NCBI RefSeq assembly: GCF_000516515.1
Contig: NZ_KI911784.1
Location: 744,001-808,000 of the forward strand
Origin: Chloroflexus sp. Y-396-1
Lineage (GTDB): Bacteria > Chloroflexota > Chloroflexia > Chloroflexales > Chloroflexaceae
Length of the DNA stretch: 64,000 nucleotides
Reading direction: 5' to 3'
The notes beneath the pieces were generated by a model. It ran no database searches. It worked only from the letters and a program-made list of their open reading frames with translations, and had not been told where the DNA came from. The translations under genes were made by a program, and so were the position numbers. This document shows positions 48,386 through 57,273 of this stretch, in pieces. Each line of letters opens with the position of its first letter. The stretch's first letter is position 1.

Positions 48386-49362
48386 TTAACGTTGAACGAG
48401 AGTGCGGACTGACCGAATCAGCGGGCTACGGTAGCGACAGCGGGCAATGGGATATGCGACAGAGGCAAAATTGCGCTTGTACTGCATCACACCTTCGATC
48501 CCGGCACTGGTGTTGAGGTCGTAATAGCGAAACCCGCGCGCCGCAGCATCGCGGGCAATTTCAACATCGAGCACGACCATCGCCCGTCGCTTGAGGGCTT
48601 CGTTGGTGACAGTGCCATGCCATGCAGTAACGTGTTGATTCCAATAGAAAGCCAGCGTACCACCGACAACAGCGCCATCTAATTCGACCACCCAAAGCGT
48701 GATCTCGTGGGGATAGCGCCGCTCGAATTCAAAGACGTGAGTAAAGAACTCCCACGGATACCCGTAGTGCTCATCTTCCCCCCAGCGTCGCACCGCTTCG
48801 CGGTAGGCGCGATAGTAGGCTTCATAGTCGGCAAGCGATGTTGCCCGCCGAATACGTACTCCTTCACGCAGACCCCGCCGATAGTTGGTACGCGCACTCT
48901 TGTCGAAGCGATTAAAGATGCGCTCAAAGTCTTGATCGAGATGAATGAGATACGTAATCTCATTGGCGAACTGGTAGGTCATATCTACGGTTTCTGGTGG
49001 TGCCAGTGGGTTCACCAGGTAGTAGAAGTTGCTCACATCCCAACGGTAGACCTGCCGATAGAGGGCAGCCGCATCCTGGGCGCTCAGCGGGCCATCGGCA
49101 ATAATCCCACCGTAGCACCCTTCAAAGGTTGACATCAGGTTGACATCAATGACGCGAATGGCCCGAAGCGCCGAATCTCGAGTAGTGGCAACACGGCACG
49201 GGTACCGTTCGGAAAGATCGCGGCAATCGTCCGATCACGCACCATACAGTTCACCCGACACGCCAGCTCTGTCCAGAGTGGGGTGTGGAAGAAAGTAGCA
49301 TACGGGCAAGCGCGGGCAATTTCCCACCAGCATTGCGGTTCAACTGGATAAATGATACGCAT
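48386..49362 (-). pseudogene. FemAB/GNAT-like acyltransferase, frame broken by an 11-bp tandem duplication
   Basis: The N-terminal part (ATG at 49362 with GAGGAA upstream; MRIIYPVEPQCWWEIAR to FGPFASLMST) stops at 49135, and the C-terminal part (FEGCYGGIIADGPL to the end) is open in another frame. The break is an 11-bp direct duplication (49127-49137 and 49138-49148). Removing one copy restores a single 321-codon frame reading LMSTFEGCYGG. The C-terminal half has the FemAB/BioF2-like GNAT fold (ARTNYRRGLREGVRIRRA, YDLNTSAGIEGVMQYKRNF). The intact protein would belong to the family that transfers aminoacyl or acyl groups to cell-envelope precursors. Could be a reversible off state, a true pseudogene or a sequencing error. 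Confidence 0.85.
49127..49148. repeat. 11-bp tandem duplication inside the FemAB-like gene
   Basis: GGTTGACATCA twice in direct succession; 11 is not a multiple of three and puts a stop at once. Confidence 0.97.
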
Positions 49363-49936
49363 TCTGTTCCTCAGCGTAACTTCAGAAACATTCGTCGTGA
49401 GTTGTTGTACCACATCGATGAGGCTCAGAATCAGGGAAATATTCCCTATTTGGTGTGACAATGTTGTTAGAAAAAAGCGTTCGGGACTGAAGCAATCTGA
49501 GTTTGAGCAAACCCTGTGGAGGCTGTGTTGAACCAATGCGGTAGGAGAGTCGGCGCTTATTCGGAACGAGGATCGCTGTGCAACGAATTTAGAGCACGGC
49601 TGGCGCCCTCACCTTCCCCCCAACCCCCTTCCTCTCCCGCGCTGCGGGAGAGGAAGGGGGAGGTTGCGCCCGCCCCTTCCCCCCAGCCCCTCCTCTCCCA
49701 CGCTGTGGGAGAGGAGGGGGGATGAGCGGAGCAGGGGCGATTCTGCCTCGGCGTCGGTCAACGATACCATCTCCTCAGATCACCCCTCTCCCGCGCTGCG
49801 GGAGAGGGGCCGGGGGTGAGGGCGGCCCGCAGCGCGGGAGAGGGGCCGGGGGTGAGGGCGGCCCGCACCTTCCCCCCATCCCCCATTAATCACGATTGAC
49901 CGGGTAGAGAAAGCACTTTGAAACGTTTTGATATGT
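49363..49936. other. repeat-bearing intergenic region
   Basis: Contains a CCTCTCCCGCGCTGCGGGAGAGG palindrome (49629-49655) flanked by CACCTTCCCCCCAACCCCC, then the second copy of the long repeat. No gene called. Confidence 0.65.
49679..49885 (+). repeat. long dispersed repeat, copy B
   Basis: Partner of 47930-48130. The 3' end has two near-perfect tandem units (GGGAGAGGGGCCGGGGGTGA and onward), and ends in CACCTTCCCCCCATCCCCC. Together with copy A it brackets the broken FemAB-like gene. Confidence 0.85.
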
Positions 49937-49942
49937 TATAAT
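49934..49942 (+). promoter_or_regulatory. extended -10 promoter of the restriction-modification cluster
   Basis: TGTTATAAT, an extended -10 (TGn before a perfect TATAAT) that does not need a good -35. Start expected near 49949. Confidence 0.55.
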
Positions 49943-49976
49943 CACATAAACGCCTAACCCTACCAAACCAACGCCT

Positions 49977-50147
49977 ATGACCTACGAACAGAACGTTGCT
50001 ATCGACCTTCCAGCCGATGAAGCAGCTACATTGCTGCCCATCCTGCACCAGAGCGGCTTTTCGACCCGACCGATCCAGCGGCGTGACCTCGACTGGCAGA
50101 CGATCGTGGTGGTGATCCGCGATCTCGGTGAGATTGCCGGGAGTTAA
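49977..50147 (+). CDS. 56-residue protein upstream of the R-M genes
   Basis: Frame of 56 codons (MTYEQNVAIDLPADEAATLL to RDLGEIAGS) with ordinary composition, 35 bp after the -10 box and 11 bp before the endonuclease gene. No SD is visible. No helix-turn-helix is apparent, so it is not an obvious controller protein; function unknown. Confidence 0.5.
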   Translation: MTYEQNVAIDLPADEAATLLPILHQSGFSTRPIQRRDLDWQTIVVVIRDLGEIAGS

Positions 50148-50158
50148 GAATAATTGCT

Positions 50159-51118
50159 ATGAGTCGCCAAGTTGTTAACGCCGATAAACCACATCGCTGG
50201 AAGAAAGATATTGCGGCGTCGGTTGACTATTTTAACCAATGGTTTATCGCCTTTGCGCCTGAGACGTTTCGGTCGACACGGGTGATCACAACTGGACACG
50301 TTATCCGTGCGCTTCACGTAACGGATGATCTGCGTCGCCTCGATGTGACCACACTGCGTTCAAATCCTGGTATACTCCCTACGCTGCGCATGTGTACTGC
50401 ACCACCGCTCGCCGTTGACCGACTAGTTGGACTGACAGGCGTCAGCAGGAACTTGATTGAACGATTAGAACAGGGTGAACTACCCGTCAGAATTGTGTCT
50501 GCTGACCTTGATAGAGCGTTGGCGAAAATCTGTGATATTCTTTCACGATTGTTAGACCGGGATATTTTCCCATGGCTGGTCAATGGCACGAAACCAAACG
50601 ACCAGGAGCGTGACCGATCCGCAACTATCATCGCCGACAGGCTGTGCAGCGCAGTAGCAAACCCAATCATTCGCAATGCCCAAGAACAACGACAGCTCAC
50701 CTTGATCGGTAAATATCTTGAACAGCTTGGCTATCGCAAGCATCCACACCCTTTAGAAAAGCCGATTACAGAAATGGAAGCAGGAACATTCACTTTTCAT
50801 TTGAAAGTCCTTGTTGGTACAATGCACAAAGTAAATATTCCGATTGACGTTGTTATTCAACCAGTCCAACTACGGCAAGATCGGTTGCCAGTGCTGATTG
50901 AAGCCAAATCAGCGGGTGATTTCACCAATACGAACAAGCGCCGTAAGGAAGAGGCAATGAAAGTTCGCCAGTTAAGGGAGACCTTTGGGCAAAACGTGAC
51001 CTTCGTACTCTTCCTATGCGGATATTTTGGTAGCGACTACCTTGGTTACGTTGCGGCCGAAGGTATCGATTGGGTTTGGGAACACCGAATCGATGATTTG
51101 AAACATCTAGGGCTGTAG
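50159..51118 (+). CDS. type II restriction endonuclease, XamI-like
   Basis: 319 aa. The N-terminus (NADKPHRWKKDIAASVDYFNQWFIAFAP) resembles the XamI restriction endonuclease family, whose type member cuts GTCGAC. A PD-(D/E)xK core is visible: D230 (IPIDVVIQ), E248 and K250 (VLIEAKSAGD). The gene ends 5 bp before the methyltransferase, so it is made with its protective partner. Specificity is inferred from family only. A GTCGAC occurs inside the gene at 50272. Confidence 0.75.
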   Translation: MSRQVVNADKPHRWKKDIAASVDYFNQWFIAFAPETFRSTRVITTGHVIRALHVTDDLRRLDVTTLRSNPGILPTLRMCTAPPLAVDRLVGLTGVSRNLIERLEQGELPVRIVSADLDRALAKICDILSRLLDRDIFPWLVNGTKPNDQERDRSATIIADRLCSAVANPIIRNAQEQRQLTLIGKYLEQLGYRKHPHPLEKPITEMEAGTFTFHLKVLVGTMHKVNIPIDVVIQPVQLRQDRLPVLIEAKSAGDFTNTNKRRKEEAMKVRQLRETFGQNVTFVLFLCGYFGSDYLGYVAAEGIDWVWEHRIDDLKHLGL

Positions 51119-51123
51119 AGGAT

Positions 51124-52722
51124 ATGCTAGCAAACGACGAGAGTCCGATTGAATTGCAGCGACAGGCCTTCCAAGCTGCGTTCGATATGACCAAACCTGC
51201 GACCGAGCGAAACCGCCTTGGTCAGTTTGCAACTCCTTATCCTCTCGCAGTCGAGATGACTCGTTATGTTAACCGTATTGCTGGAAGCAAGCTCCCAACG
51301 ATCCGCTTCGCTGATCCTGCGCTCGGTACTGGCAGTTTCTTTTCTGCTGCGCTTGCAGTGTTTGGTCAAGAGCGGATTACTTCGGCGATTGGTATCGAGC
51401 TTGACCCAATATTGTGTGATGCCGCCCGCAACCTGTGGGCGTTGTCTGGTCTCGATGTCGTGCAGGGAGATTTCACCCGGATCATTGACGGTTTTCACCG
51501 ATGGGTTAAGCCCAACCTGATCCTTGCCAACCCGCCGTATGTGCGACATCATCATCTCAGTGGTGAAGAAAAAGAACGACTACGTGCACTGACATTTCGC
51601 CTAACCGGCGTTCAGGTGCCTGGTCTCGCAGGACTGTACGTCTACTTCGTGCTGCTGGCAACTGCATGGATGGCAGATGGCGGTTACGCCGCTTGGCTGA
51701 TTCCTTCAGAGTTTATGGACGTTAACTATGGTGTGGCACTGAGACATTATCTAACCGACCAGATTACACTGATGCGGATTCACCGCTTCGATCCGGCAGA
51801 CGTGCAGTTCAGCGATGCGCTGGTATCGTCGGCTGTGCTGGTGTTTCACAAGACGCCACCACATCCTGATCACGTCGTTGAGTTTACCTTCGGAGGCACG
51901 CTGTTAAGCCCGTGGATAGGTGACAGCATACCTCTCAAACAGCTTCGTGATGCACGGAAATGGACGGTCTACCCGTATGCTCCACAGAATGATCGCTGTC
52001 TGTCGAGCAATGATGATGACGTAACGTTGGGCGATCTCTTTCACATCCGGCGCGGGATTGCAACAGGTGCCAATCGGTTTTTCATCCTCGAACGTCGCGT
52101 AGCCGAGCAACGAAGATTTCCACCTTGCTGCCTGCGTCCCATCCTGCCAGCTCCCCGCTTCTTGAAAACGACCGTCATTGAGGCAGATCAGGAAGGCTAT
52201 CCTCTCATCGAACCGCAACTGTGCGTTATTGACTGTGATCTGCCGGAATCGGCGTTACGTGAGCACTTCCCAACGCTCTGGGAGTATCTCCAGACTGCCG
52301 AGACGCTCGGCATCAGGCATGGCTACCTGATCGACCGGCGAAAACCCTGGTACCGCCAAGAACAGCGTGATCCGGCGCCGTTCCTCTGCACATACATGGG
52401 TCGTGGTGTCGGGACAAGGCGGCCATTCCGGTTTATCTGGAACCAATCGCACGCGATTGCAACCAACCTCTACCTAATGCTCTACCCAAAGGGCGGGCTG
52501 GAGCGCCTCTTGCAGCAGCACCCCGATGCTGCCGCCGATGTGTTTGCACTGCTTTCACAGGTGACAGGAGATGAATTGCGGAGTGAAGGGCGGGTCTATG
52601 GTGGTGGTCTCCATAAGATTGAACCGGGCGAACTCGCCCGCATTTCGGCATTGGCATTCATCGAACGCTGGCCTGAATTGCGCACATCGTCACACCATCA
52701 GTACACCTTGTTTGATGGTTGA
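51124..52722 (+). CDS. N6-adenine DNA methyltransferase of the R-M system
   Basis: 532 aa. AdoMet motif I DPALGTGSF at 64-72, catalytic NPPY at 136-139 (LANPPYVRHHHLSGEEK), i.e. a gamma-like N6-adenine enzyme of the Eco57I/TaqI lineage. The C-terminal ~250 residues form the target-recognition region. It starts close behind the endonuclease. Protects the host from the XamI-like enzyme; the modified base should be the adenine of the shared site. Confidence 0.88.
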   Translation: MLANDESPIELQRQAFQAAFDMTKPATERNRLGQFATPYPLAVEMTRYVNRIAGSKLPTIRFADPALGTGSFFSAALAVFGQERITSAIGIELDPILCDAARNLWALSGLDVVQGDFTRIIDGFHRWVKPNLILANPPYVRHHHLSGEEKERLRALTFRLTGVQVPGLAGLYVYFVLLATAWMADGGYAAWLIPSEFMDVNYGVALRHYLTDQITLMRIHRFDPADVQFSDALVSSAVLVFHKTPPHPDHVVEFTFGGTLLSPWIGDSIPLKQLRDARKWTVYPYAPQNDRCLSSNDDDVTLGDLFHIRRGIATGANRFFILERRVAEQRRFPPCCLRPILPAPRFLKTTVIEADQEGYPLIEPQLCVIDCDLPESALREHFPTLWEYLQTAETLGIRHGYLIDRRKPWYRQEQRDPAPFLCTYMGRGVGTRRPFRFIWNQSHAIATNLYLMLYPKGGLERLLQQHPDAAADVFALLSQVTGDELRSEGRVYGGGLHKIEPGELARISALAFIERWPELRTSSHHQYTLFDG

Positions 52723-53250
52723 GGATGTTCGTTGGAAAAAGACAGCACAACACGAATACGGCTTGAAGCGTCATGTTCATAGAGCCAGCCAATCTATCGG
52801 TAATGATCGAACATGAGACTGTACGACCGATGACGCCGATTGCAAGCCAATCCGAAGGGTACTCTCTGCAAGCCCAGCGATGAAGAAGTCCGTGAGACTA
52901 GTCTGGTTGCAACGCTCGATCGCTCGTCCAACGCGCTGCCAGACTGCGTAATGCGTCTTTGCCCTACTGTCGCTCTTCCCCGCTGTTCTCACACACGGCA
53001 CAAGCGATTGCGCGCATCGATGCAGAGACACTTGAAACCGTTGTGCGCCACGGGGTAGCGGAATGGAACGGCACTGCCGACTACGCTCAATCGATGAGAA
53101 CATCATCAAGGGGAATGGTGGATCAATTGATTACCTTGGCGTCGAATGGATGATTCCCGACTCTTCATGCAGCGTTTCGTCCCGAGCAGGTAACATAGCA
53201 GACCTTCTTTTCCCTTCTTGATCCTCACTCGCTCCACCTCCCCCTTCCGT
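52723..53250. other. possible gene remnant
   Basis: Between the methyltransferase and the sigma-factor terminator. Plus-strand translation in changing frames gives protein-like stretches (SPLFSHTAQAIARIDAETLE, RHGVAEWNGTADYAQSMR, then DENIIKGNGGSIDYLGVEWM), as if a gene had decayed by frameshifts. I cannot name the family. Confidence 0.35.
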
Positions 53251-53350
53251 TTCCCGTAAAGGAGTGGAATATGGGCGTAGCAGATAAACCATCATACCCC
53301 TTCCGCTACCCCTATGGGAGCAGAAATTGGATGGGGCAGATAAACAAATA

Positions 53351-53386
53351 CCCCCTTCCGCTCCCATCATGGGGAGCGGAAGGGGG
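53351..53386 (-). terminator. intrinsic terminator of the sigma-factor gene
   Basis: A perfect 15-bp stem (CCCCCTTCCGCTCCC with its complement, 6-nt loop) 32 bp after the sigma gene stop; on the minus strand it is followed by TATTTGTTTA. The same arm sequence appears in shorter form at 53297-53315. Confidence 0.75.
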
Positions 53387-53417
53387 CTTTGGGGAAGGTC
53401 AGGACGCCACGGATTTA

Positions 53418-54362
53418 CTACGAAGTCGAATTCACATACCCCTGCAACTGTGGGTGTAACGCCGGGTCACGTAGCTTCCGTAACGCTTCGTGTTCGAGCT
53501 GGCGTACACGCTCGCGGGTAAGGTGGAGCCGCTGACCAATCTGTTCTAGCGTGTGCATCTGTTCACCGTCTAGCCCATAGCGCAGGCGTAGAATGTTGCG
53601 TTCGCGCGGTGAAAGCTGCTTTAAGGCTTGCTGTACATCGGCCTGGAGCATTGCCTCACTGACCTCATCGAACGGTGTGGGCTGGAGCGGATCGGTCAGA
53701 ATCTCGGCTAGCGCGCCGCTACCGTCGTCGGTATGGGGTTCATCGAGCGATGTTGGTGTCAGGCAGGCTTGCTCGGCCCGTTCAACCTGCTCAACGGTCA
53801 GGCCGGCCGCTTCAGCCAGTTCCTCAAGGGTTGGTTCGCGGTCGAGCTTTTGCGCCAATTCCTGTCGTATCCGTGACAGGCGGCTGATCCGTTCGCCGAG
53901 ATGGACCGGCAGACGCACGGTGCGACTGTGATCGGCAATCGCCCGACCAATGCTCTGCCGAATCCAGTAGGTGGCGTAGGTTGAAAACTTTAAGCCGCGA
54001 CTGGCGTCGAATTTATCGACTGCCCGCATCAGGCCAACACTTCCTTCCTGAATCAGATCGAGCAGGGTCAGCCCGTGACCCTGGTAGCGCCGGGCGATAC
54101 TGACGACCAACCGCAGGTTAGAGTTGATCAACTGTGCCCGTGCCTGTTCACCGGCATGGACTTGCGCCATCAGGCGCTGCTTCTCAGCAACTGGCAGCAA
54201 AGGTTCGTTATTCAGTCGTTCGGTAGCGCGTCGCCCCTGCGCGATGGTTTGGGCCAATTGCTGTTCTTGCTCGAAGGTTAGCAGTGGTTCGGCGCCGATT
54301 TCATTCAGGTAAAGCACAATCGGATCAGATGCATTACGGCCAATTGTGGTTGGGTTACTCAT
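53418..54362 (-). CDS. RNA polymerase sigma-70 factor, RpoD/SigA-related, short form
   Basis: 314 aa from the ATG at 54362 (AAGGAGG 4-5 nt upstream). Region 1.2 begins near 12 (DPIVLYLNEIG), region 2 spans ~78-150 with LLDLIQEGSVGLMRAVDKFD and the -10 recognition helix TYATYWIRQSIGRAIADHSRT, region 3 ~158-235, region 4 ~245-300 with the -35-binding helix TLEQIGQRLHLTRERVRQLE. Region 1.1 is missing, as in group 2 sigmas. Chloroflexus-type genomes carry several such factors, so this is probably an alternative vegetative sigma (inference). Confidence 0.92.
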   Translation of the reverse strand: MSNPTTIGRNASDPIVLYLNEIGAEPLLTFEQEQQLAQTIAQGRRATERLNNEPLLPVAEKQRLMAQVHAGEQARAQLINSNLRLVVSIARRYQGHGLTLLDLIQEGSVGLMRAVDKFDASRGLKFSTYATYWIRQSIGRAIADHSRTVRLPVHLGERISRLSRIRQELAQKLDREPTLEELAEAAGLTVEQVERAEQACLTPTSLDEPHTDDGSGALAEILTDPLQPTPFDEVSEAMLQADVQQALKQLSPRERNILRLRYGLDGEQMHTLEQIGQRLHLTRERVRQLEHEALRKLRDPALHPQLQGYVNSTS

Positions 54363-54666
54363 TGCGCCTCCTTGAGCACCGGTTATGTTTGCCGGTGTCT
54401 GCAATCTAAACCGCCGAGGATCATAATCTTTGACGTTTTAGTGACCTCTTCGGTTTCCAACGGCACGTAGGATGTTGCCGCTGAGCTGACGGCACGAGGT
54501 GATGGTACTTGTGCGTGGGTGCCGTCGTTCGTTAACCGGTAACAAAGGGTAACGAGCAGAAGGTGAATGTGGCCTGTGAGGTATCTATGCGCGCTACCCA
54601 TCGAAACGTAGTATCGATGGGTAGCATAAAGGGGAGGTTAAAGAAAGATGAGAAAAGGATGAGTAT
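54363..54666. other. intergenic region between typA and the sigma gene
   Basis: Holds a 12-bp-stem hairpin (54593-54625, GCTACCCATCGA/TCGATGGGTAGC) about 40 nt after the typA stop and the 5' flank of the sigma gene. No clear promoter seen. Confidence 0.5.
54593..54625 (-). terminator. hairpin after typA
   Basis: Perfect 12-bp stem with a 9-nt loop, 41 nt after the stop. No T-run on the minus strand; may act with a factor or stabilise the mRNA end. Confidence 0.45.
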
Positions 54667-56514
54667 TTAGCGTTCGTTCAAGGCCAGCTCGCGGCGCTTC
54701 TTCTCACGCCGCCGATCATCGGCGCTGAGCAGGCGCTTGCGGATCCGCCAACCTTTCGGTGTCACCTCAACCAGCTCGTCGTCGCCAATATACTCAATGG
54801 CGTCATCGAGTGACAGTTGTCGCGGTGGATCGATACGGATCGTTTCGGCGCCGCGATTATTGCGCATATTAGTCAAGTGTTTTTCTTTACAGACATTCAC
54901 TTCAAGATCGTTATCGCGGATATGTTGGCCGACCACCATACCTTCGTAAACTTCCTGACCAGGTGTGATGAAGAAAACGCCACGATCTTGTAGAGCGTGA
55001 ATGGCGTAAGTCGTTGCGACACCGCTTTCAGCCGCAATCAGGCTGCCGTTAGTACGAACCTCGATCTCACCGACATAAGGCTCGTAGCCGAAGAAAATAC
55101 TATTCATAATACCGGTACCGCGGGTTGCAGTCAGGAAGAGTTGACGAAAACCGAGCAGGCCACGGGTCGGCACAAGATAAACGTAGTGAACGGAACCATC
55201 TTCGGTAATGCGCATATCGCGCATCTGGCCCTGCCGCTTCCCCATCAGTTCAACCACCACGCCCTGATATTCACTCGCCACCTCGATCTCGACCAGCTCC
55301 ATCGGTTCGAGACGGGTACCATCAGGTGCCTCGCGGAAGATGACTTCTGGCTTCGAGACCTGAAACTCGTAGCCTTCGCGACGCATTGTTTCGATGAGGA
55401 TGCCCAAGTGTAATTCACCGCGCCCGGCAACGATGAAGACATCGGGACTGTCTGTCTCTTCAACCCGCAGCGCGACATCGCGTTCCATCTCTTGGAAGAG
55501 ACGTTCACGCAGCTTCCGCGACGTGACATACGTTCCCTCACGACCGGCGAAGGGACTTGTGTTGACACCAAAGGTCATACGCACCGTCGGTTCTTCGACC
55601 TTGATCGGTGGCAGGGCTTCGGGGGCAAGAGCATCGGCGATGGTGTCACCGATAGCAGCATCGGCAATACCAGCAATCGCAATAATGTCACCAGCCTGTG
55701 CCAGCTCAACTTCCTGGCGCTCAAGGCCGTTGTAGACGAAAATCTGGCTCACCTTAACCGGTATGATCGCACCATCGCGGGTGATGCGCACCAACGGCTG
55801 CCCTTTACGAATGGTACCGCGCACCAGTCTACCGGTAAGAATCTTGCCCTTGTACTCGTCGTAGCTGCTGGTCGTCACCAAAAACTGCACCGGGCCGTCA
55901 ACATCGACAATAGGTGGTGGAATGCGCTCAAGAATACACTCGAAAAGTGGTTCGAGCGAATCGTGCAACTTGAGTGGTGAGCGCCCAGCGTAGCCGAGAA
56001 GTGCGTTCGTGTAGATGGTCGCAAACTCGGCTTGCTCGTCAGTCGCACCCAGATCAATGAAGAGATCAAAGGTCTCGTTGACAACGTGGTTAGGCCGGGC
56101 TTGAGGGCGGTCGATCTTGTTGACGACTACAATAGCCTGATGACCGGCCTGCAATGCCTTACGTAATACAAATTTCGTCTGCGGCATCGGGCCATCAACG
56201 GCATCGACCAATAAGAGCACACCGTCAACCATATTCATCACCCGCTCCACCTCGCCGCCGAAGTCGGCGTGCCCGGGAGTGTCAACGATGTTAATCTTCA
56301 CCCCGCGGTAGGTCACTGCGGTATTTTTAGCCAAAATCGTAATGCCGCGTTCCCGCTCAAGAGCATTACTATCGAGGATGCGCTCTTCCACCTGTTGGTT
56401 GTGGCGGAAAATGCGGCTCTGTTTGAGCATCGCGTCAACCAACGTTGTTTTGCCGTGGTCAACGTGAGCAATGATTGCGATATTGCGCAGATCAGTTCGC
56501 CGAATCATACCCAT
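54667..56514 (-). CDS. typA: ribosome-binding GTPase TypA/BipA
   Basis: 615 aa translational GTPase. G1 AHVDHGKT at 16-23, RERGITI switch region, [12 protein letters not shown], and NKIDRPQAR. Domains II and III follow the EF-G layout, and the C-terminal domain specific to this family ends RRELALNER. It binds 70S ribosomes and is needed for growth under cold or stress in other bacteria. Start may be either of two ATG codons two codons apart. Preceded by a terminator-like element in its leader. Confidence 0.96.
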   Translation of the reverse strand: MGMIRRTDLRNIAIIAHVDHGKTTLVDAMLKQSRIFRHNQQVEERILDSNALERERGITILAKNTAVTYRGVKINIVDTPGHADFGGEVERVMNMVDGVLLLVDAVDGPMPQTKFVLRKALQAGHQAIVVVNKIDRPQARPNHVVNETFDLFIDLGATDEQAEFATIYTNALLGYAGRSPLKLHDSLEPLFECILERIPPPIVDVDGPVQFLVTTSSYDEYKGKILTGRLVRGTIRKGQPLVRITRDGAIIPVKVSQIFVYNGLERQEVELAQAGDIIAIAGIADAAIGDTIADALAPEALPPIKVEEPTVRMTFGVNTSPFAGREGTYVTSRKLRERLFQEMERDVALRVEETDSPDVFIVAGRGELHLGILIETMRREGYEFQVSKPEVIFREAPDGTRLEPMELVEIEVASEYQGVVVELMGKRQGQMRDMRITEDGSVHYVYLVPTRGLLGFRQLFLTATRGTGIMNSIFFGYEPYVGEIEVRTNGSLIAAESGVATTYAIHALQDRGVFFITPGQEVYEGMVVGQHIRDNDLEVNVCKEKHLTNMRNNRGAETIRIDPPRQLSLDDAIEYIGDDELVEVTPKGWRIRKRLLSADDRRREKKRRELALNER

Positions 56515-56541
56515 TCCATTGCCATTAGCCGTGATATGCGT

Positions 56542-56568
56542 AAAAAACGCTCAGGATTGACCTGAGCG
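56542..56568 (-). terminator. intrinsic terminator 27 bp upstream of typA
   Basis: Minus strand CGCTCAGG, TCAAT, CCTGAGCG followed by six T. It ends the upstream operon, but typA begins only 27 bp later, so typA must be read through it or from a promoter further upstream (-10 candidate TATAAT at 56588-56583). Confidence 0.75.
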
Positions 56569-56582
56569 CCAATGCTACTGTT

Positions 56583-56588
56583 ATTATA
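56583..56588 (-). promoter_or_regulatory. candidate -10 box upstream of typA
   Basis: TATAAT on the minus strand with a poor -35. If used, the mRNA start (~56577) lies directly before the terminator hairpin. Confidence 0.35.
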
Positions 56589-56766
56589 ACCCAGGTTGCG
56601 CTATCACGCACGAGACAATCAGGCGCGCTCGTGATGATAGTTTCCAGCGACATTGTGCCTGCGGCGGCGCTGTGTAAGTTGATGCCGTCGGTAGCGAGGA
56701 GGTCGAGCAAACGGCGACGAATGGCGAACCATGGTTTGCCCTACTGTTCATCACTCGGGCATTGGA

Positions 56767-57180
56767 TCAGTCCGCACGATGCAACAGAACTAACCGCCAA
56801 CAATTCAGATCACGAAAACGCCGATACTGTAAGGTGTCAAGAACTGCACTGGCAATCGCCAGTCCCCGTCCTCTCTCTTCGTCGTCGGCGGGCATAATAA
56901 ATCCGGTCGTCGGCCTTGTCCAGGAACGTCCTTTATCTACCAGCCTCGCTTCAAGACTAGTCGGTGTGCAGCGGAGGAGCAATTTGATCGGCGCATCACC
57001 TGGCACGACGGCATACTGCAAAATATTTGCCACTACTTCAGCCAGCGCGATACTAAACCGGATTTGGGTTTCGGGCGCAACACTGGTATTAGCCCAAAAA
57101 TCAACCAGCGCGGCGTGGAGTTGGGCAATTCCTTCGTCAAGCACGGGACTCAATTCATAGTTGTGCTCGATTCGATCCAT
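56767..57180 (-). CDS. RsbW-type anti-sigma / serine kinase
   Basis: 137 aa from the ATG at 57180, a 155-residue form from a GTG at 57234 being an alternative (neither start has a good SD). HATPase fold of the GHKL type: N box IALAEVVANILQYA, D-x-G in LVDKGRSW and the glycine-rich ERGRGLAIASAVLD. Such kinases phosphorylate a STAS antagonist or hold a sigma factor. The STAS partner is the preceding gene and a PP2C phosphatase is three genes upstream; no sigma factor is in the operon. Confidence 0.85.
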   Translation of the reverse strand: MDRIEHNYELSPVLDEGIAQLHAALVDFWANTSVAPETQIRFSIALAEVVANILQYAVVPGDAPIKLLLRCTPTSLEARLVDKGRSWTRPTTGFIMPADDEERGRGLAIASAVLDTLQYRRFRDLNCWRLVLLHRAD

Positions 57181-57273
57181 ACTGTATCTCGCGTACCGCT
57201 GCTTCGCTAGCGGTTCAGATCGGAAGAGAGCCACGGGTAGGTCATACTACCAGCCCAAATCTCACATTCGCCA

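Noticed and set aside
49135-49536. Two separate genes at 48386-49135 and 49135-49536
   Set aside because: Deleting one 11-bp repeat copy joins them exactly in frame, so they are halves of one gene.
47930-49885. Repeats considered as a CRISPR array
   Set aside because: Only two long copies plus short palindromes; no regular repeat-spacer pattern and no cas genes in the window.
57218-57230. AGATCGGAAGAG, identical to the start of a common sequencing adapter
   Set aside because: Only 12 bases match and the next base differs from the adapter; the flanking sequence continues normally, so it is chance.
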